Source: Halalkalibacter alkaliphilus (GTDB lineage: Bacteria > Bacillota > Bacilli > Bacillales > Bacillaceae_D). From it: DNA of 64,000 bases. Below the pieces are notes generated by a model. That model was not told the DNA's origin. It did no database searches and saw only the letters and a program-made list of their open reading frames with translations. Below, piece after piece: positions 9,295 to 17,781 of this stretch. The position numbers and the translations under genes were made by a program. The number at the start of each line of letters is the position of its first letter. Within the stretch, counting starts at the first letter, position 1. The stretch lies in NCBI RefSeq assembly GCF_023555415.1, contig NZ_JAKRYL010000018.1, forward strand, positions 1-64,000, given 5' to 3'.

Positions 9295-10587
9295 ATGTTT
9301 TGTCATCAATGTGAGCAAACACCAACAGGGGGATGCAACATCATAGGCGTTTGTGGAAAAAATGAAGATATTGCCAGTTTGCAAGATACACTTGTTTTTG
9401 CGTTAAAAGGAATTGCTGCTTATGCAACTCACGCAAGACAATTAGGCTTCTCTGACCCAGAGGTAGATGCTACAACACATGAAGCATTGTATATGACGTT
9501 AACAAACTCAAATTTTAATATGCAAGAACATATTGATATGGCGATGAAAGTCGGAAGCTCTGCAGTCAAAGTGATGGAACTGTTAGATCAAGCCCATACA
9601 AGTAGATTAGGTGTTCCGGAACCAATCACCGTTTCCCAGAACAAAGTTGAAGGAAAAGCGATTATTGTAACAGGACACAATTTATTTGCATTAGAAGAAT
9701 TGCTTAAGCAAACAGATGGAAAAGGAATTAATATTTATACACACTCGGAAATGCTTCCAGCTCATGGATACCCTGAACTAAAGAAATATCCGCATTTAAA
9801 AGGAAACATTGGGAAAGCATGGTTCGATCAACGTCGCTTGTTTGAGAAATTTCCTGGAGCCATTCTTGCAACGACTAACTGTGTTATGCCAATTAAAGGA
9901 AGCTATTCGCACCGATTCTTCTCGTATGATATTGCAGGGCTAGAAGGCGTAGAAAAAATCTTGAATGACGACTTTACACCTTTAATCGAAAAAGCACTAT
10001 CCCTACCTGATGCAAATATGGAGAGTGAAGAAGTATTAACTACCGGATTCCACCATAATACTGTAATTGGAATTGCTCCAGAAATTGTCGATGCTGTCAA
10101 AGCAGGAAAAATTCAACGTTTTTTCGTTATCGCAGGATGTGACGCGCCAGGACCTGGAGGCAAATACTACCGTGAACTGGCAACATCCCTACCAAACGAT
10201 ACGGTCATTTTAACGACTTCCTGTGGAAAGTTTCGATTCAATGATTATGATTTTGGAACGGTAGCTGATACGGGCATTCCTCGTTATATTGATCTAGGGC
10301 AGTGTAACAACTCTGTATCAACAGTGAAAATTGCACTCGCTTTAGCAGAAGCATTTGACTGTGAAGTAAATGAGTTACCTGTAAGCATTGTCTTATCATG
10401 GTTTGAGCAAAAAGCTGTTGCGATCTTACTTGGTTTATTCAGTTTAGGAATCAAAGACATTCGAATTGGACCGAAACCACCTGAGTGGATTACTCCAGGA
10501 GTTCTAAACGTGTTACAGGAGGCATTTGATTTGAAGCTGATTACTAATGCAAAAGAGGATATGAGAGATATGCTAGCGTTGAACTAA
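9295..10587 (+). CDS. hcp: Hybrid cluster protein (hydroxylamine/NO reductase), short form
   Basis: 430 aa. The N-terminal cluster cysteines are C3, C6, C14 and C20 (spacing x2-x7-x5), the pattern of strict-anaerobe Hcp. Further ligands of the Fe-S-O hybrid cluster are visible in AGCDAPGPGGKYYREL, TTSCGKFRFN and DLGQCNNS. Hcp of E. coli or Desulfovibrio has about 550 aa, so this is the short form lacking about 110 residues after the N-terminal motif. Hcp reduces nitric oxide or hydroxylamine, toxic by-products of nitrite reduction. It is monocistronic with an Fnr-type promoter and a strong RBS (TGGAGGGGA). Confidence 0.92.
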   Translation: MFCHQCEQTPTGGCNIIGVCGKNEDIASLQDTLVFALKGIAAYATHARQLGFSDPEVDATTHEALYMTLTNSNFNMQEHIDMAMKVGSSAVKVMELLDQAHTSRLGVPEPITVSQNKVEGKAIIVTGHNLFALEELLKQTDGKGINIYTHSEMLPAHGYPELKKYPHLKGNIGKAWFDQRRLFEKFPGAILATTNCVMPIKGSYSHRFFSYDIAGLEGVEKILNDDFTPLIEKALSLPDANMESEEVLTTGFHHNTVIGIAPEIVDAVKAGKIQRFFVIAGCDAPGPGGKYYRELATSLPNDTVILTTSCGKFRFNDYDFGTVADTGIPRYIDLGQCNNSVSTVKIALALAEAFDCEVNELPVSIVLSWFEQKAVAILLGLFSLGIKDIRIGPKPPEWITPGVLNVLQEAFDLKLITNAKEDMRDMLALN

Positions 10588-10678
10588 CATGAGGCTTATG
10601 TATCAAAAATCTCAGTCTCACTAAAGCATTATAAACCACATAACGAGACGTTTTGTCTTACCTTTATTAGTAGTCTAT

Positions 10679-10722
10679 AAAAGCTTTTCATCAATTAAAT
10701 GAAATTGGTGAAAAGCTTTTTC
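10679..10722 (+). terminator. Terminator after hcp
   Basis: AAAAGCTTTTCATCAATT pairs with AAATTGGTGAAAAGCTTTT, followed by T residues. It lies about 90 bp past the hcp stop. Confidence 0.8.
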
Positions 10723-10792
10723 TGATAATTAGCAGGCTGATGTGTATACATATCGTAGTTCCACTATTATGAATTACGAGGAGTATACAAGG

Positions 10793-10820
10793 CAAAAAAA
10801 ATAGGAGAGTGTTCTCTCCT
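10793..10820 (-). terminator. Terminator of the 84-aa hypothetical gene
   Basis: On the minus strand AGGAGAG-AACA-CTCTCCT is followed by a run of T (A run at 10793-10801 on plus). Confidence 0.78.
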
Positions 10821-10828
10821 TGTTACTG

Positions 10829-11083
10829 CTATTCTTGCCCGTTAATTGGCGAACCAGTTGAAGTATGTTCATTTATCCAATCAAGAGATACCTTAGAAAC
10901 GGCTGACCAATTAGGGATTTGGTTGCTATGACCTTCTACCCAACTCATACAATATTGTGAGTCTATGCTGTTTTGTTGGCATTGTTCTAAAAAAGACTGA
11001 ATGTTTTGCTCCGTGCAATTTTCCCATGAACCACATGTTTCAGCCCAAATTCGTTCCATTTCTTGTTTAATACTATTAACCAA
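10829..11083 (-). CDS. Hypothetical 84-aa cysteine-containing protein
   Basis: I do not recognise this protein. It is soluble and acidic, with four Cys (C17, C23, C35, C45) and four Trp, and shows no signal peptide or membrane segment. The start is TTG, chosen because TCAAGGAGGA lies 7 bases upstream. It has its own terminator. Its neighbours are hcp (convergent) and a YjcZ-type sporulation peptide (divergent). Confidence 0.6.
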   Translation of the reverse strand: MVNSIKQEMERIWAETCGSWENCTEQNIQSFLEQCQQNSIDSQYCMSWVEGHSNQIPNWSAVSKVSLDWINEHTSTGSPINGQE

Positions 11084-11296
11084 TTTAAATTCCTCCTTGA
11101 TTTATTTCTGACAAAGTAAGTTTGTCCAAACGGAGGCATTTTATTAATGAGATAAATTAATTCATTAGATCTGTCTGATCAAACAGGCTATTTTTTTGTA
11201 AATAAGCTATTATCCAAACAACTACTGCGTTTACTACATAAAGTAATTAGTAGATAAGATCATTTCTTATACTATGTCGTAAGATGGGGGCAAATC

Positions 11297-11395
11297 ATGT
11301 CTGGATATGGATATGCAAATGGATTTACGTTAATTGTAGTTCTATTTATTCTTTTAATCATTGTAGGGGCTTCAGCAGTAGGTTACGGCTACTAA
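11297..11395 (+). CDS. YjcZ-family sporulation peptide
   Basis: 32 aa: a short Gly/Tyr-rich head (MSGYGYANGF), then one hydrophobic helix (TLIVVLFILLIIVGA) and a Gly/Tyr tail. This is the YjcZ family, small membrane peptides made late in sporulation in Bacillus. An RBS (GGGGGC) precedes the ATG and a strong terminator follows. A second copy of the family lies at 16045-16131. Too short for most gene callers. Confidence 0.85.
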   Translation: MSGYGYANGFTLIVVLFILLIIVGASAVGYGY

Positions 11396-11401
11396 TCAGA
11401 T

Positions 11402-11440
11402 AGGCAGATTTGATAACAATGTTATTGAATCTGCCTTTTT
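11402..11440 (+). terminator. Terminator after YjcZ-family peptide
   Basis: AGGCAGATT pairs with AATCTGCCT, followed by TTTT. Confidence 0.82.
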
Positions 11441-11514
11441 GTACAAATGCATCTATACAGATGATTGATAATTTTCTTATCAATTACGTTACTAATTGTT
11501 CTATACTACTTTAC

Positions 11515-11757
11515 TTAGTAGACGTCTCCACCGTAATCATAAGGTGTGAAATGGTCTTCAGGAAAACAACGGTATACCCATCTACATTCTCGGACCCAAC
11601 GGCATCTGGGTGGGCGCGGTGGACGAGGTGGGAAAGGTGGATAGAAAGGCTGTCCATAAGGTTGGGCATAACGTTGTGCTTCAAACTGTTGAGTATTCAA
11701 TAAGTTTTGGTCATTAACAAGCTGTCCGTTTGGTACCATTCCAAATTGATGATTCAA
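11515..11757 (-). CDS. Proline-rich small protein, probable spore coat
   Basis: 80 aa with a Pro/Arg-rich middle (PPFPPRPPRPPR) and an aromatic, Cys-containing tail. This composition is common among Bacillus spore coat and exosporium proteins, but I cannot name a family. The start is TTG, with AGGAGA 6 bases upstream. It lies among sporulation genes. The coat assignment is inference from composition and context. Confidence 0.6.
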   Translation of the reverse strand: MNHQFGMVPNGQLVNDQNLLNTQQFEAQRYAQPYGQPFYPPFPPRPPRPPRCRWVRECRWVYRCFPEDHFTPYDYGGDVY

Positions 11758-11956
11758 AATAATCTCTCCTTAAATTTCAATTTGTTGATTTGTTTAATAC
11801 AATTACACTATATGATTATCGATTGTAATGTTTATAGACTTCTACCTAAATACAAGCCTGATTTTTAGGTATTTGAACTAGCCGTTTTTTAAAACGAAAT
11901 TCATCCTGCAAGGTTAAGAGTAATAATTGGTAGGGGAAAGAAATAACAATCTAGGT

Positions 11957-12082
11957 ATGATGAGATTATTCAAACCAACATACAAATCCGCAAATAAGAG
12001 AATAATAGATCGACGTCCAAGAGGATCTTGGAACGTTGATTTTTTTTGGAGAAAGAAATATGAAGTAGTAACCATGATGTAG
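11957..12082 (+). CDS. Possible small basic ORF
   Basis: 41 codons encoding a basic, aromatic peptide (contains RRPRGSWNVDFFWRKKYE). RBS is weak (TAGG before tandem ATGs). A hairpin lies inside the ORF at 12009-12041, followed by T8. It may be a real small gene, or the hairpin may terminate an unrelated short RNA. Low confidence. Confidence 0.22.
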   Translation: MMRLFKPTYKSANKRIIDRRPRGSWNVDFFWRKKYEVVTMM

Positions 12083-12119
12083 CTAGGTAATTCCATAGAT
12101 TTACTAGTTAACTTGTCCA

Positions 12120-12147
12120 ACCAATCATAAATTGATTGCATATACTA
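12120..12147 (+). promoter_or_regulatory. Possible sigma-K promoter of spoVIF
   Basis: CATATACTA at 12139-12147 fits the -10 pattern CATANNNTA, with AC at 12120-12121 about 17 bp upstream as the -35 element. In B. subtilis this gene belongs to the late mother-cell programme, which agrees. Confidence 0.5.
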
Positions 12148-12235
12148 GAGTTGTATACAGGAGAAAAATACCAATGGGTGTAATTGGTAGAACTGTATAT
12201 AGAAAGTGAATAATTAACAGGAGGTGAATGAGAAT

Positions 12236-12493
12236 ATGAACCAAAATCCACTTTTTCATAACATTGAGAAAAAAACAGGTGTAAAGATGAATGATGTGAT
12301 GAGGTTAGCTAATTCTTTTCAACATGCTAATTTCAAGGATGAAGCAACAGTTAGAAGGTTAATTAAACAAGTTGGAAGATTGGCAAACAAACCTGTAAGA
12401 AAAGAAACAGAAGACCAAATAGTCCATGCTATTATAAACGGATCACAGTCTATGGACTTTAATACGATTGCAAGAATGTTAGATAAGAAATAA
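12236..12493 (+). CDS. spoVIF: Stage VI sporulation protein F
   Basis: 85 aa, small and helical, matching SpoVIF/YjcC: NPLFHNIEKKTGVKMNDVMR at the N-terminus and a C-terminal MDFNTIARMLDKK. In B. subtilis it supports spore coat assembly and acquisition of resistance late in sporulation. A GTG 12 bases upstream is inside the RBS (AGGAGGTGA), so the ATG at 12236 is preferred. A sigma-K-like promoter lies about 100 bp upstream. Confidence 0.85.
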   Translation: MNQNPLFHNIEKKTGVKMNDVMRLANSFQHANFKDEATVRRLIKQVGRLANKPVRKETEDQIVHAIINGSQSMDFNTIARMLDKK

Positions 12494-12545
12494 TATACTT
12501 CACGAAGTTCGGTAAAGTGAGGAAAGGAGAGGAAACAAATCTATT

Positions 12546-12568
12546 GAAGGTATAAGCCTTCTTTTTTT
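12546..12568 (+). terminator. Terminator after spoVIF
   Basis: GAAGG-TATAAG-CCTTC followed by T7. Confidence 0.7.
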
Positions 12569-12737
12569 ATGGCTTTTTTAGGGGAGATAGAATGTGTATG
12601 GTTGCTCGATATCCTGGTAAGGAAGGGAATTTTATGTATAAATGGTATGGTTGAACTATAATAGTGTTATTACATAAGGAATTTCCTAGTGTCTTTATAG
12701 AATGACAAGCAACAAGCTAAAATTTGGAGATGAGATA

Positions 12738-13697
12738 ATGATCGTTGCACAAGACAGTACCGGCCAATTTACAACAATTCAAGCAGCAGTAGATAGCTTA
12801 CCAAAAAATAATAGACAAACAATTACAATTCAGATAAAAGAAGGGATTTATGAAGAAAAACTGGTTATTGATAAACCGAATATTACAATTGAAAGTATTG
12901 GACGAGACAAGGTCATAATTACATTTGGAGATTATGCTAGGAGAATACAAAAGAATGGAGAGGAAATGGGGACGTTCGGATCTTATACTAGCCTAATAAC
13001 AGGGGATAATTTTTCAGCAAAGAATGTGACGTTTCAAAATCATGCAGGTCCCGGATCTATAGTTGGACAAGCTTTAGCTGTATATGTAGACGCGGATCGA
13101 ATTTCATTTGAAAATTGCTCTTTTTTAGGTAATCAAGATACAGTGTTCACGGGCCCATTGCCACCTAAACCAATGAAGGGTGATCGTTTTGGTGGTCCTA
13201 GAGATGGGCTGGTAAGAACAGTAGGTAGAAGCTACTTCAAAAACTGTTATATCGAAGTGGATGTTGACTTTATTTTTGGTTCGGCTACTAGTGTTTTCCA
13301 TCAGTGTGAGATCTTTTGTCTTGATCGATCGATGGATGTGAACGGTTATCTCACTGCTGCATCTACACCCGAAGACACCAAATTTGGTTATGTTTTTATT
13401 GATTGTCATTTAACAAGTAACGCTGCGCCAAACACAGTTTATTTAGGACGACCGTGGAGAAATTATGCGAAAACAGCATTTATAAATTGCTGGATGGGAT
13501 CGCACATAAAAGAAGAGGGCTGGCATAATTGGAATAAGCCTGAAGCAGAAAAAACAACGTGCTATGCAGAATATAACAGTTATGGACCGGGTGGGAATAT
13601 GGATAGAAGAGTACGTTGGGCAAAGCAATTAACAGAAGAAGAAGCAAAAGAGTACTCAATTAAAACCATATTAGGCAATTGGAAAAATGAATGTTAA
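12738..13697 (+). CDS. Pectinesterase, cytoplasmic
   Basis: 319 aa carbohydrate esterase family 8 right-handed beta helix. The family motifs are GNQDTV near residue 133, VDFIFGSA near 177 and LGRPWR near 236, giving the two catalytic Asp and the Arg. It de-esterifies methylated galacturonate chains. There is no signal peptide, so the likely substrates are imported pectin oligomers. The start is the ATG preceded by GGAGA. An upstream ATG (12702) lacks an RBS. No pectate lyase or galacturonate genes are nearby. Confidence 0.88.
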   Translation: MIVAQDSTGQFTTIQAAVDSLPKNNRQTITIQIKEGIYEEKLVIDKPNITIESIGRDKVIITFGDYARRIQKNGEEMGTFGSYTSLITGDNFSAKNVTFQNHAGPGSIVGQALAVYVDADRISFENCSFLGNQDTVFTGPLPPKPMKGDRFGGPRDGLVRTVGRSYFKNCYIEVDVDFIFGSATSVFHQCEIFCLDRSMDVNGYLTAASTPEDTKFGYVFIDCHLTSNAAPNTVYLGRPWRNYAKTAFINCWMGSHIKEEGWHNWNKPEAEKTTCYAEYNSYGPGGNMDRRVRWAKQLTEEEAKEYSIKTILGNWKNEC

Positions 13698-13782
13698 TGG
13701 AAGGAGGCTAGACACGTTCTAATAGGGCTTTAAGATCAATTACTCAGTAGCCTGATTATATTTTACCAAGAAAGGGAAGAAA

Positions 13783-14202
13783 TTATTTCACTTCCCTTAA
13801 TCCCTTCCCCTCATGAATCTCTTGAACCCCTTCTTCACAATAACCAAAAGAACGCCAGGAACAAGTTTCGCAGATTATTTTAATATCAGTTGGAATGGTA
13901 TGTTTTCTAATACAGGACTCGATATACTTCCATTTTACAATTTGGCCGATTTTAAGCTCCATCTTTGCTAAGATAGCGATGTCTTTTTCATAAATATTTT
14001 TGCTATGACAGTGATATTCACCTGAGTTGGGATACTTATCACACAAGTCGTCTGGACCTTCTACAAGCTGGATCCACGTGTCGGGGTTTTCTCTCAGTGT
14101 TTGATGCAGTTGAGTCATGTTTTCCACGTATTCTCGGGAATAGCCCATCCCCCTATAGCCCAAAAGACAAAAAAGGTGATGACCTCGTAGTTTATACATC
14201 AT
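13783..14202 (-). CDS. DUF1284 family protein
   Basis: 139 aa. The N-terminus YKLRGHHLFCLLGYRGMGYS is the DUF1284 signature. The protein carries several conserved Cys (C12, C53, C64, then a late CETCSWRSFGYCEEG), which suggests metal or Fe-S binding. The function is unknown in the family. An RBS (AAGGGGGC) precedes tandem ATGs. It is divergent from the polysaccharide deacetylase gene. Confidence 0.8.
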   Translation of the reverse strand: MMYKLRGHHLFCLLGYRGMGYSREYVENMTQLHQTLRENPDTWIQLVEGPDDLCDKYPNSGEYHCHSKNIYEKDIAILAKMELKIGQIVKWKYIESCIRKHTIPTDIKIICETCSWRSFGYCEEGVQEIHEGKGLREVK

Positions 14203-14316
14203 TTGCCCCCTTGGTCCTCAGTACAATTAGGTTAACTATGTAAACTTATAAACGTAATTAGTTAACAATATTCATCTTATCACAACATATTACATCAACT
14301 GTACCTTTTATTTAGA

Positions 14317-14354
14317 TCAAACAAAAAAATAAAGCTGCTTTCTTTTTTGTTTGA
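14317..14354. repeat. Near-perfect A/T-rich inverted repeat
   Basis: TCAAACAAAAAAATAAAG faces CTTTCTTTTTTGTTTGA across 3 bases. It lies between two divergent genes, where a terminator is not expected, and could be an operator or a cruciform. Confidence 0.55.
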
Positions 14355-14414
14355 ATAATCCTTCCTTTTTTATCAAAAATAACATTGTAATACTATTTAA
14401 TAGGAGATGAATTG

Positions 14415-15287
14415 ATGAAAAAGAAAATGTTGCAGTTGTTGTTTGTTGTAGTTCTTTTATCTAGTTTCCAAACTTTTGATAACATGACTGTTTATGCGAA
14501 TGAGTCAGGGTTAGGCGATATGTCGCAACAGTTCTGGTGGAAAAAAGACAAGGCAGATAAACCTAAGGAAGATTTTCCAGACCTTAGAGGAGGTCCAGAA
14601 AATCCAGAGCGAGTTCGTCAGCAACCTGTTGATATGACGATCTTACAGCAACGATATCCAGATACGTTTATCTTACAAGGTCCTACTGATCAAAACAGAA
14701 TCGCTTTAACCTTCGATGATGGTCCTGATCCACGTTTTACTGAGGAAGTATTAAATGTTTTAAATCAGTATAATGTACCGAGTACGTTTTTCTTGATGGG
14801 GTCAAGGGCTATTGCTTATCCAGAAATTGTACAGCGTATTAATAATGAAGGTCATGTCATTGCTAACCACACATATTTCCATCCTAACCTTGTTAAAAAA
14901 GCCGATATCCCAACACTTGAAAGGGAAGTAACAAGAACGGAAGATGTTCTGAATGACATTATTGGTTACCGAACTAGCTTATTTCGACCACCATATGGCT
15001 TTTTATATAATGAATTAGTCGAGAAGCTCGCTGAGATGCAATATTTAATTATCGGCTGGACAGTCGATTCGTTGGATTGGGAGGAAGATCCACCTGAAGT
15101 TATTGCTTCAAATGTGTTAGATAATGTTCATCCAGGAGCGATTATTCTTATGCATGACGGTGCAGATTGGGATGGAGATAGAACGAATACTATTGAATCG
15201 CTTCATCAAATTATCCCAACTTTACAAGAACAAGGCTACGAATTTGTCACAGTGCCTGAATTATTGAATGTTCCATTTGCGAGATAA
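14415..15287 (+). CDS. Secreted polysaccharide deacetylase (NodB domain)
   Basis: 290 aa. A signal peptide spans about residues 1-28. The NodB domain starts near residue 95 with RIALTFDDGPDPR (metal-binding Asp-Asp), followed by HVIANHTYFHPNL (HxxxH), FRPPYGF and IILMHDG. It removes acetyl groups from peptidoglycan or another N-acetylated surface glycan. The ATG 3 bases after an in-frame TTG is chosen (AGGAG 8 bases upstream). A terminator follows at once, so it is a single-gene unit. Confidence 0.9.
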   Translation: MKKKMLQLLFVVVLLSSFQTFDNMTVYANESGLGDMSQQFWWKKDKADKPKEDFPDLRGGPENPERVRQQPVDMTILQQRYPDTFILQGPTDQNRIALTFDDGPDPRFTEEVLNVLNQYNVPSTFFLMGSRAIAYPEIVQRINNEGHVIANHTYFHPNLVKKADIPTLEREVTRTEDVLNDIIGYRTSLFRPPYGFLYNELVEKLAEMQYLIIGWTVDSLDWEEDPPEVIASNVLDNVHPGAIILMHDGADWDGDRTNTIESLHQIIPTLQEQGYEFVTVPELLNVPFAR

Positions 15288-15293
15288 ACAATG

Positions 15294-15321
15294 AACCGTC
15301 AGCTGAGGCTGTCGGTTTTTC
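15294..15321 (+). terminator. Terminator after polysaccharide deacetylase
   Basis: AACCG-T-CAGC pairs with GCTG-T-CGGTT, followed by TTT. Confidence 0.72.
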
Positions 15322-15548
15322 ATATTCTAAGGATAAGCTGTATTATTTAAAGTAGAAGACTTTCTAGATTAGTTCATCATTCTCGTTATTACTTATAGAC
15401 AAATGATTCTTACAAATTTCAGGGGGATTCTGATACAACATTCACTATACCCGATTATTGACCTAATTACTGTTTCCGGTATAAAAATCCCACCCTTTTT
15501 CGTTGTTATATCATAAATATATAATAAAAACGAAAGGGTTGATAATGA

Positions 15549-15923
15549 ATGAATATAGAAGTATCTGGATTTTTGTACCACTCTGATGGAAGTGAATCTC
15601 AACACTCACATAATCTATATATAACAAAATGGGATGGTAAGCCTGTTCATACTCATGAGTTTAAAGGTGTGACATCGTTTGATGTAGGTCATGATCATCG
15701 ATATGCAGGAACAACAGAACCTGCTCCAAGTGGAGTACAACATACCCATCGCTACTTTACCTTTACAAGCTTTGATGCTGAACATAAGCATATGATTAAA
15801 GGTGTCACTGGCCCCGCTATTTTTCTCCCTAGTGGAGGGCATTATCATGAATTCAGTGGAGTTACTTCCATTGATGGTCCCACCCCACACAGACACAAAT
15901 ATCGTGGTAGAACAAGTTTATAG
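15549..15923 (+). CDS. Histidine-rich YmaF-family protein
   Basis: 124 aa built from about five repeats of an HxH-x-F/Y-x-G-x-T-S unit (HTHEFKGVTSFDVGHDH, HTHRYFTFTSFDAEHKH, HYHEFSGVTSIDG, HRHKYRGRTSL). About 17 His residues in pairs suggest metal binding. It belongs to the YmaF family known from Bacillus, whose role is not established. There is no signal peptide. RBS AAAGGG lies 10 bases before the ATG. Confidence 0.8.
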   Translation: MNIEVSGFLYHSDGSESQHSHNLYITKWDGKPVHTHEFKGVTSFDVGHDHRYAGTTEPAPSGVQHTHRYFTFTSFDAEHKHMIKGVTGPAIFLPSGGHYHEFSGVTSIDGPTPHRHKYRGRTSL

Positions 15924-16044
15924 TCAACAAAATAATAGATTTAAAATAGAGTAATTGCCCTCGACAAATACCGTGTCTCTCAAAATCTTGCAACATAAAC
16001 TATCTAGTAAGAAGGATATCTTTTATTGAAAGGAGGGACACGAC

Positions 16045-16131
16045 ATGTCTTACGGAAGCAACTTTGCGTTAATTGTAGTGTTGTTTATTTTATTAATCAT
16101 TGTTGGAGCAGCGTTTGTTAGAACTTACTAA
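16045..16131 (+). CDS. YjcZ-family sporulation peptide, second copy
   Basis: 28 aa (MSYGSNFALIVVLFILLIIV then GAAFVRTY), a single membrane helix. The core VVLFILLIIVGA is identical to the peptide at 11297-11395. A strong RBS (AAAGGAGGGA) precedes the ATG and a perfect terminator follows. Expected in the late mother cell or coat. Confidence 0.85.
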   Translation: MSYGSNFALIVVLFILLIIVGAAFVRTY

Positions 16132-16140
16132 GTAAGGAGA

Positions 16141-16172
16141 AAAGAGTCAACATTTTTTGTGTTGACTCTTTT
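16141..16172 (+). terminator. Terminator after second YjcZ-family peptide
   Basis: AAAGAGTCAACA pairs perfectly with TGTTGACTCTTT, then TC-rich sequence. Between here and 16498 I see no gene. Confidence 0.85.
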
Positions 16173-16498
16173 CTTTATTTGAACATTATAGAAGACTGCT
16201 ATTGGGCTAAACTTAAAAGGTGAACTTTAGTATAACGAAGTGTCATAACATTTAATTCCTCTTTTTTATAAAAGGTGTGGTTTTTTCACAAATGCTATAT
16301 TAAAGTTATTTCCTGTTTTTTAAAAAGCGTGAATAAAAAAATCTAGCATTATAGTAATTGAAGTAGCACAATAGAATAACTAGAAATGTAAAATTCCAAG
16401 GTAATATTATCCAATTGTGTATAGATATTTACAATAGTCTGAAAAGATATTATAGTCGGAAGTGTAAGATTCATAATACTTAAGGAGGGGGAAGGCAG

Positions 16499-16582
16499 AT
16501 GTTATTTGACTTTCTTAAAATGAAGTCTATATTAATTGGTATTATTGCTGGAATTCTCATTGGAGTTATAGGAACTTTATAG
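16499..16582 (+). CDS. Small hydrophobic peptide
   Basis: 27 aa: a short head (MLFDFLKMK) and one helix (SILIGIIAGILIGVIGTL). A very strong RBS (AAGGAGGGGGAAGG) precedes the ATG and a terminator lies 75 bp downstream. It does not match the YjcZ pattern. It could be a sporulation membrane peptide or a type I toxin-like peptide. I cannot assign a function. Confidence 0.55.
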   Translation: MLFDFLKMKSILIGIIAGILIGVIGTL

Positions 16583-16657
16583 TAGTTTCCTAGACAAATT
16601 TTTTATTTATTGAGCCTTTAGGATTTATTACTAAATTCTAAACGGCATATTTTTTTG

Positions 16658-16691
16658 GAGACTTGAACCTTTATAGATTCAAGTCTCTTTT
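16658..16691 (+). terminator. Terminator after small hydrophobic peptide
   Basis: GAGACTTGAA pairs perfectly with TTCAAGTCTC, followed by TTTT. Confidence 0.82.
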
Positions 16692-16853
16692 GTCTTATAT
16701 CTGAACGGAATGGATGAAGACTAAACGATCTAGGGCTTTCGATATTAAATGAAAAAGATCTCATAACAAATTAAAAAAGGCAGTAAGAAGAAAGAAATAA
16801 ATGAGAAAAATTGGTTACTCTAATCTATATCAATAAGGAATAGGAGAGTAACT

Positions 16854-17582
16854 ATGTTTTCGGCAGCAATGTGGGGAGCTGTAGCAGGTTCATCCCTCGT
16901 ATTAGGTGCATTACTTGGAATTTATAAGGATATTCCTAACAAAGTGTCGGCCTTTGTGATGGCATTTGGAACAGGTGTACTCATTGGAGCAGCAACCTTT
17001 GAACTATTGTCCGATGCAGTTCGAGATGGCGGCATTATTTATCCATCTCTTGGCTTTCTAATTGGCGCAACATTGTTCATTGTTGCAGAACTCATCATAA
17101 GCAAAAAAGGAGGACAGGAGCGGAAACGCTCAAAAGAAAATCCATCAAGTCACTCAGGAATGGCTATTTTTATAGGAACGATTATTGATGCCATTCCTGA
17201 GTCTGTCATTATAGGAGTAAGTTTGCTTGAAAATCAGTCTGTAAGCTGGGTCATTGTTATTGCCATTTTCATAAGTAATTTTCCAGAGGGATTATCAAGT
17301 AGTATAGGTTTCAAAAAGGATGGCTATAAAAAAGGGAGAATTTTATTTCTTTGGTTAGTTGTTATGGTTTTGTCTTCTGTAAGTGCCCTTTTAGGATATG
17401 CGTTAATTGATCCTGCTTCAACAAAAGTCATTACAACAATTGGCGCTTTTGCCGCAGGTGGGATTTTTGCAATGGTGTCATCAACCATGCTTCCCGAGGC
17501 TTTCGAAGAAGGAGGCCCGATTGTGGGGTATGTGTCTGCTTTAGGGTTATTAACTGCTTTGATTTTAACGTATTTTGAGTAA
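16854..17582 (+). CDS. ZIP-family divalent metal transporter
   Basis: 242 aa with about eight membrane segments and a basic cytoplasmic loop near residues 82-98 (KKGGQERKRSKENPSSH). The conserved metal-site helices are visible as DAIPESVIIG near 116 and SNFPEGLSSS near 145 (His/Asn-Pro-Glu-Gly pattern of ZIP helices 4 and 5). It probably imports zinc or a similar divalent cation. RBS TAGGAGAG precedes the ATG. Confidence 0.82.
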   Translation: MFSAAMWGAVAGSSLVLGALLGIYKDIPNKVSAFVMAFGTGVLIGAATFELLSDAVRDGGIIYPSLGFLIGATLFIVAELIISKKGGQERKRSKENPSSHSGMAIFIGTIIDAIPESVIIGVSLLENQSVSWVIVIAIFISNFPEGLSSSIGFKKDGYKKGRILFLWLVVMVLSSVSALLGYALIDPASTKVITTIGAFAAGGIFAMVSSTMLPEAFEEGGPIVGYVSALGLLTALILTYFE

Positions 17583-17712
17583 TTCATAATCTGAATTTTT
17601 AAAAGAGGAACAGCTTAATTTTTACTTGTGACATTCCAAGAGGGAAATTTTTAGTTATATAGCTAAACAACATAGGGCTCATCTACGACTATTTCACAGT
17701 ACAATTATCATA

Positions 17713-17740
17713 AAAACGCTTGGATTGAGCGTTTTTTATT
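17713..17740 (+). terminator. Terminator after ZIP transporter
   Basis: AAAACGCT pairs with AGCGTTTT, then TTATT, about 130 bp past the stop and just before two small minus-strand genes. Confidence 0.7.
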
Positions 17741-17781
17741 ATGTTTTTTACCCGCATATGCGAAAAATCATCTCAACACAG

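Noticed and set aside
11914-12141. 75-aa minus-strand ORF
   Set aside because: No RBS, unlikely composition, and it covers a hairpin and the spoVIF promoter region.
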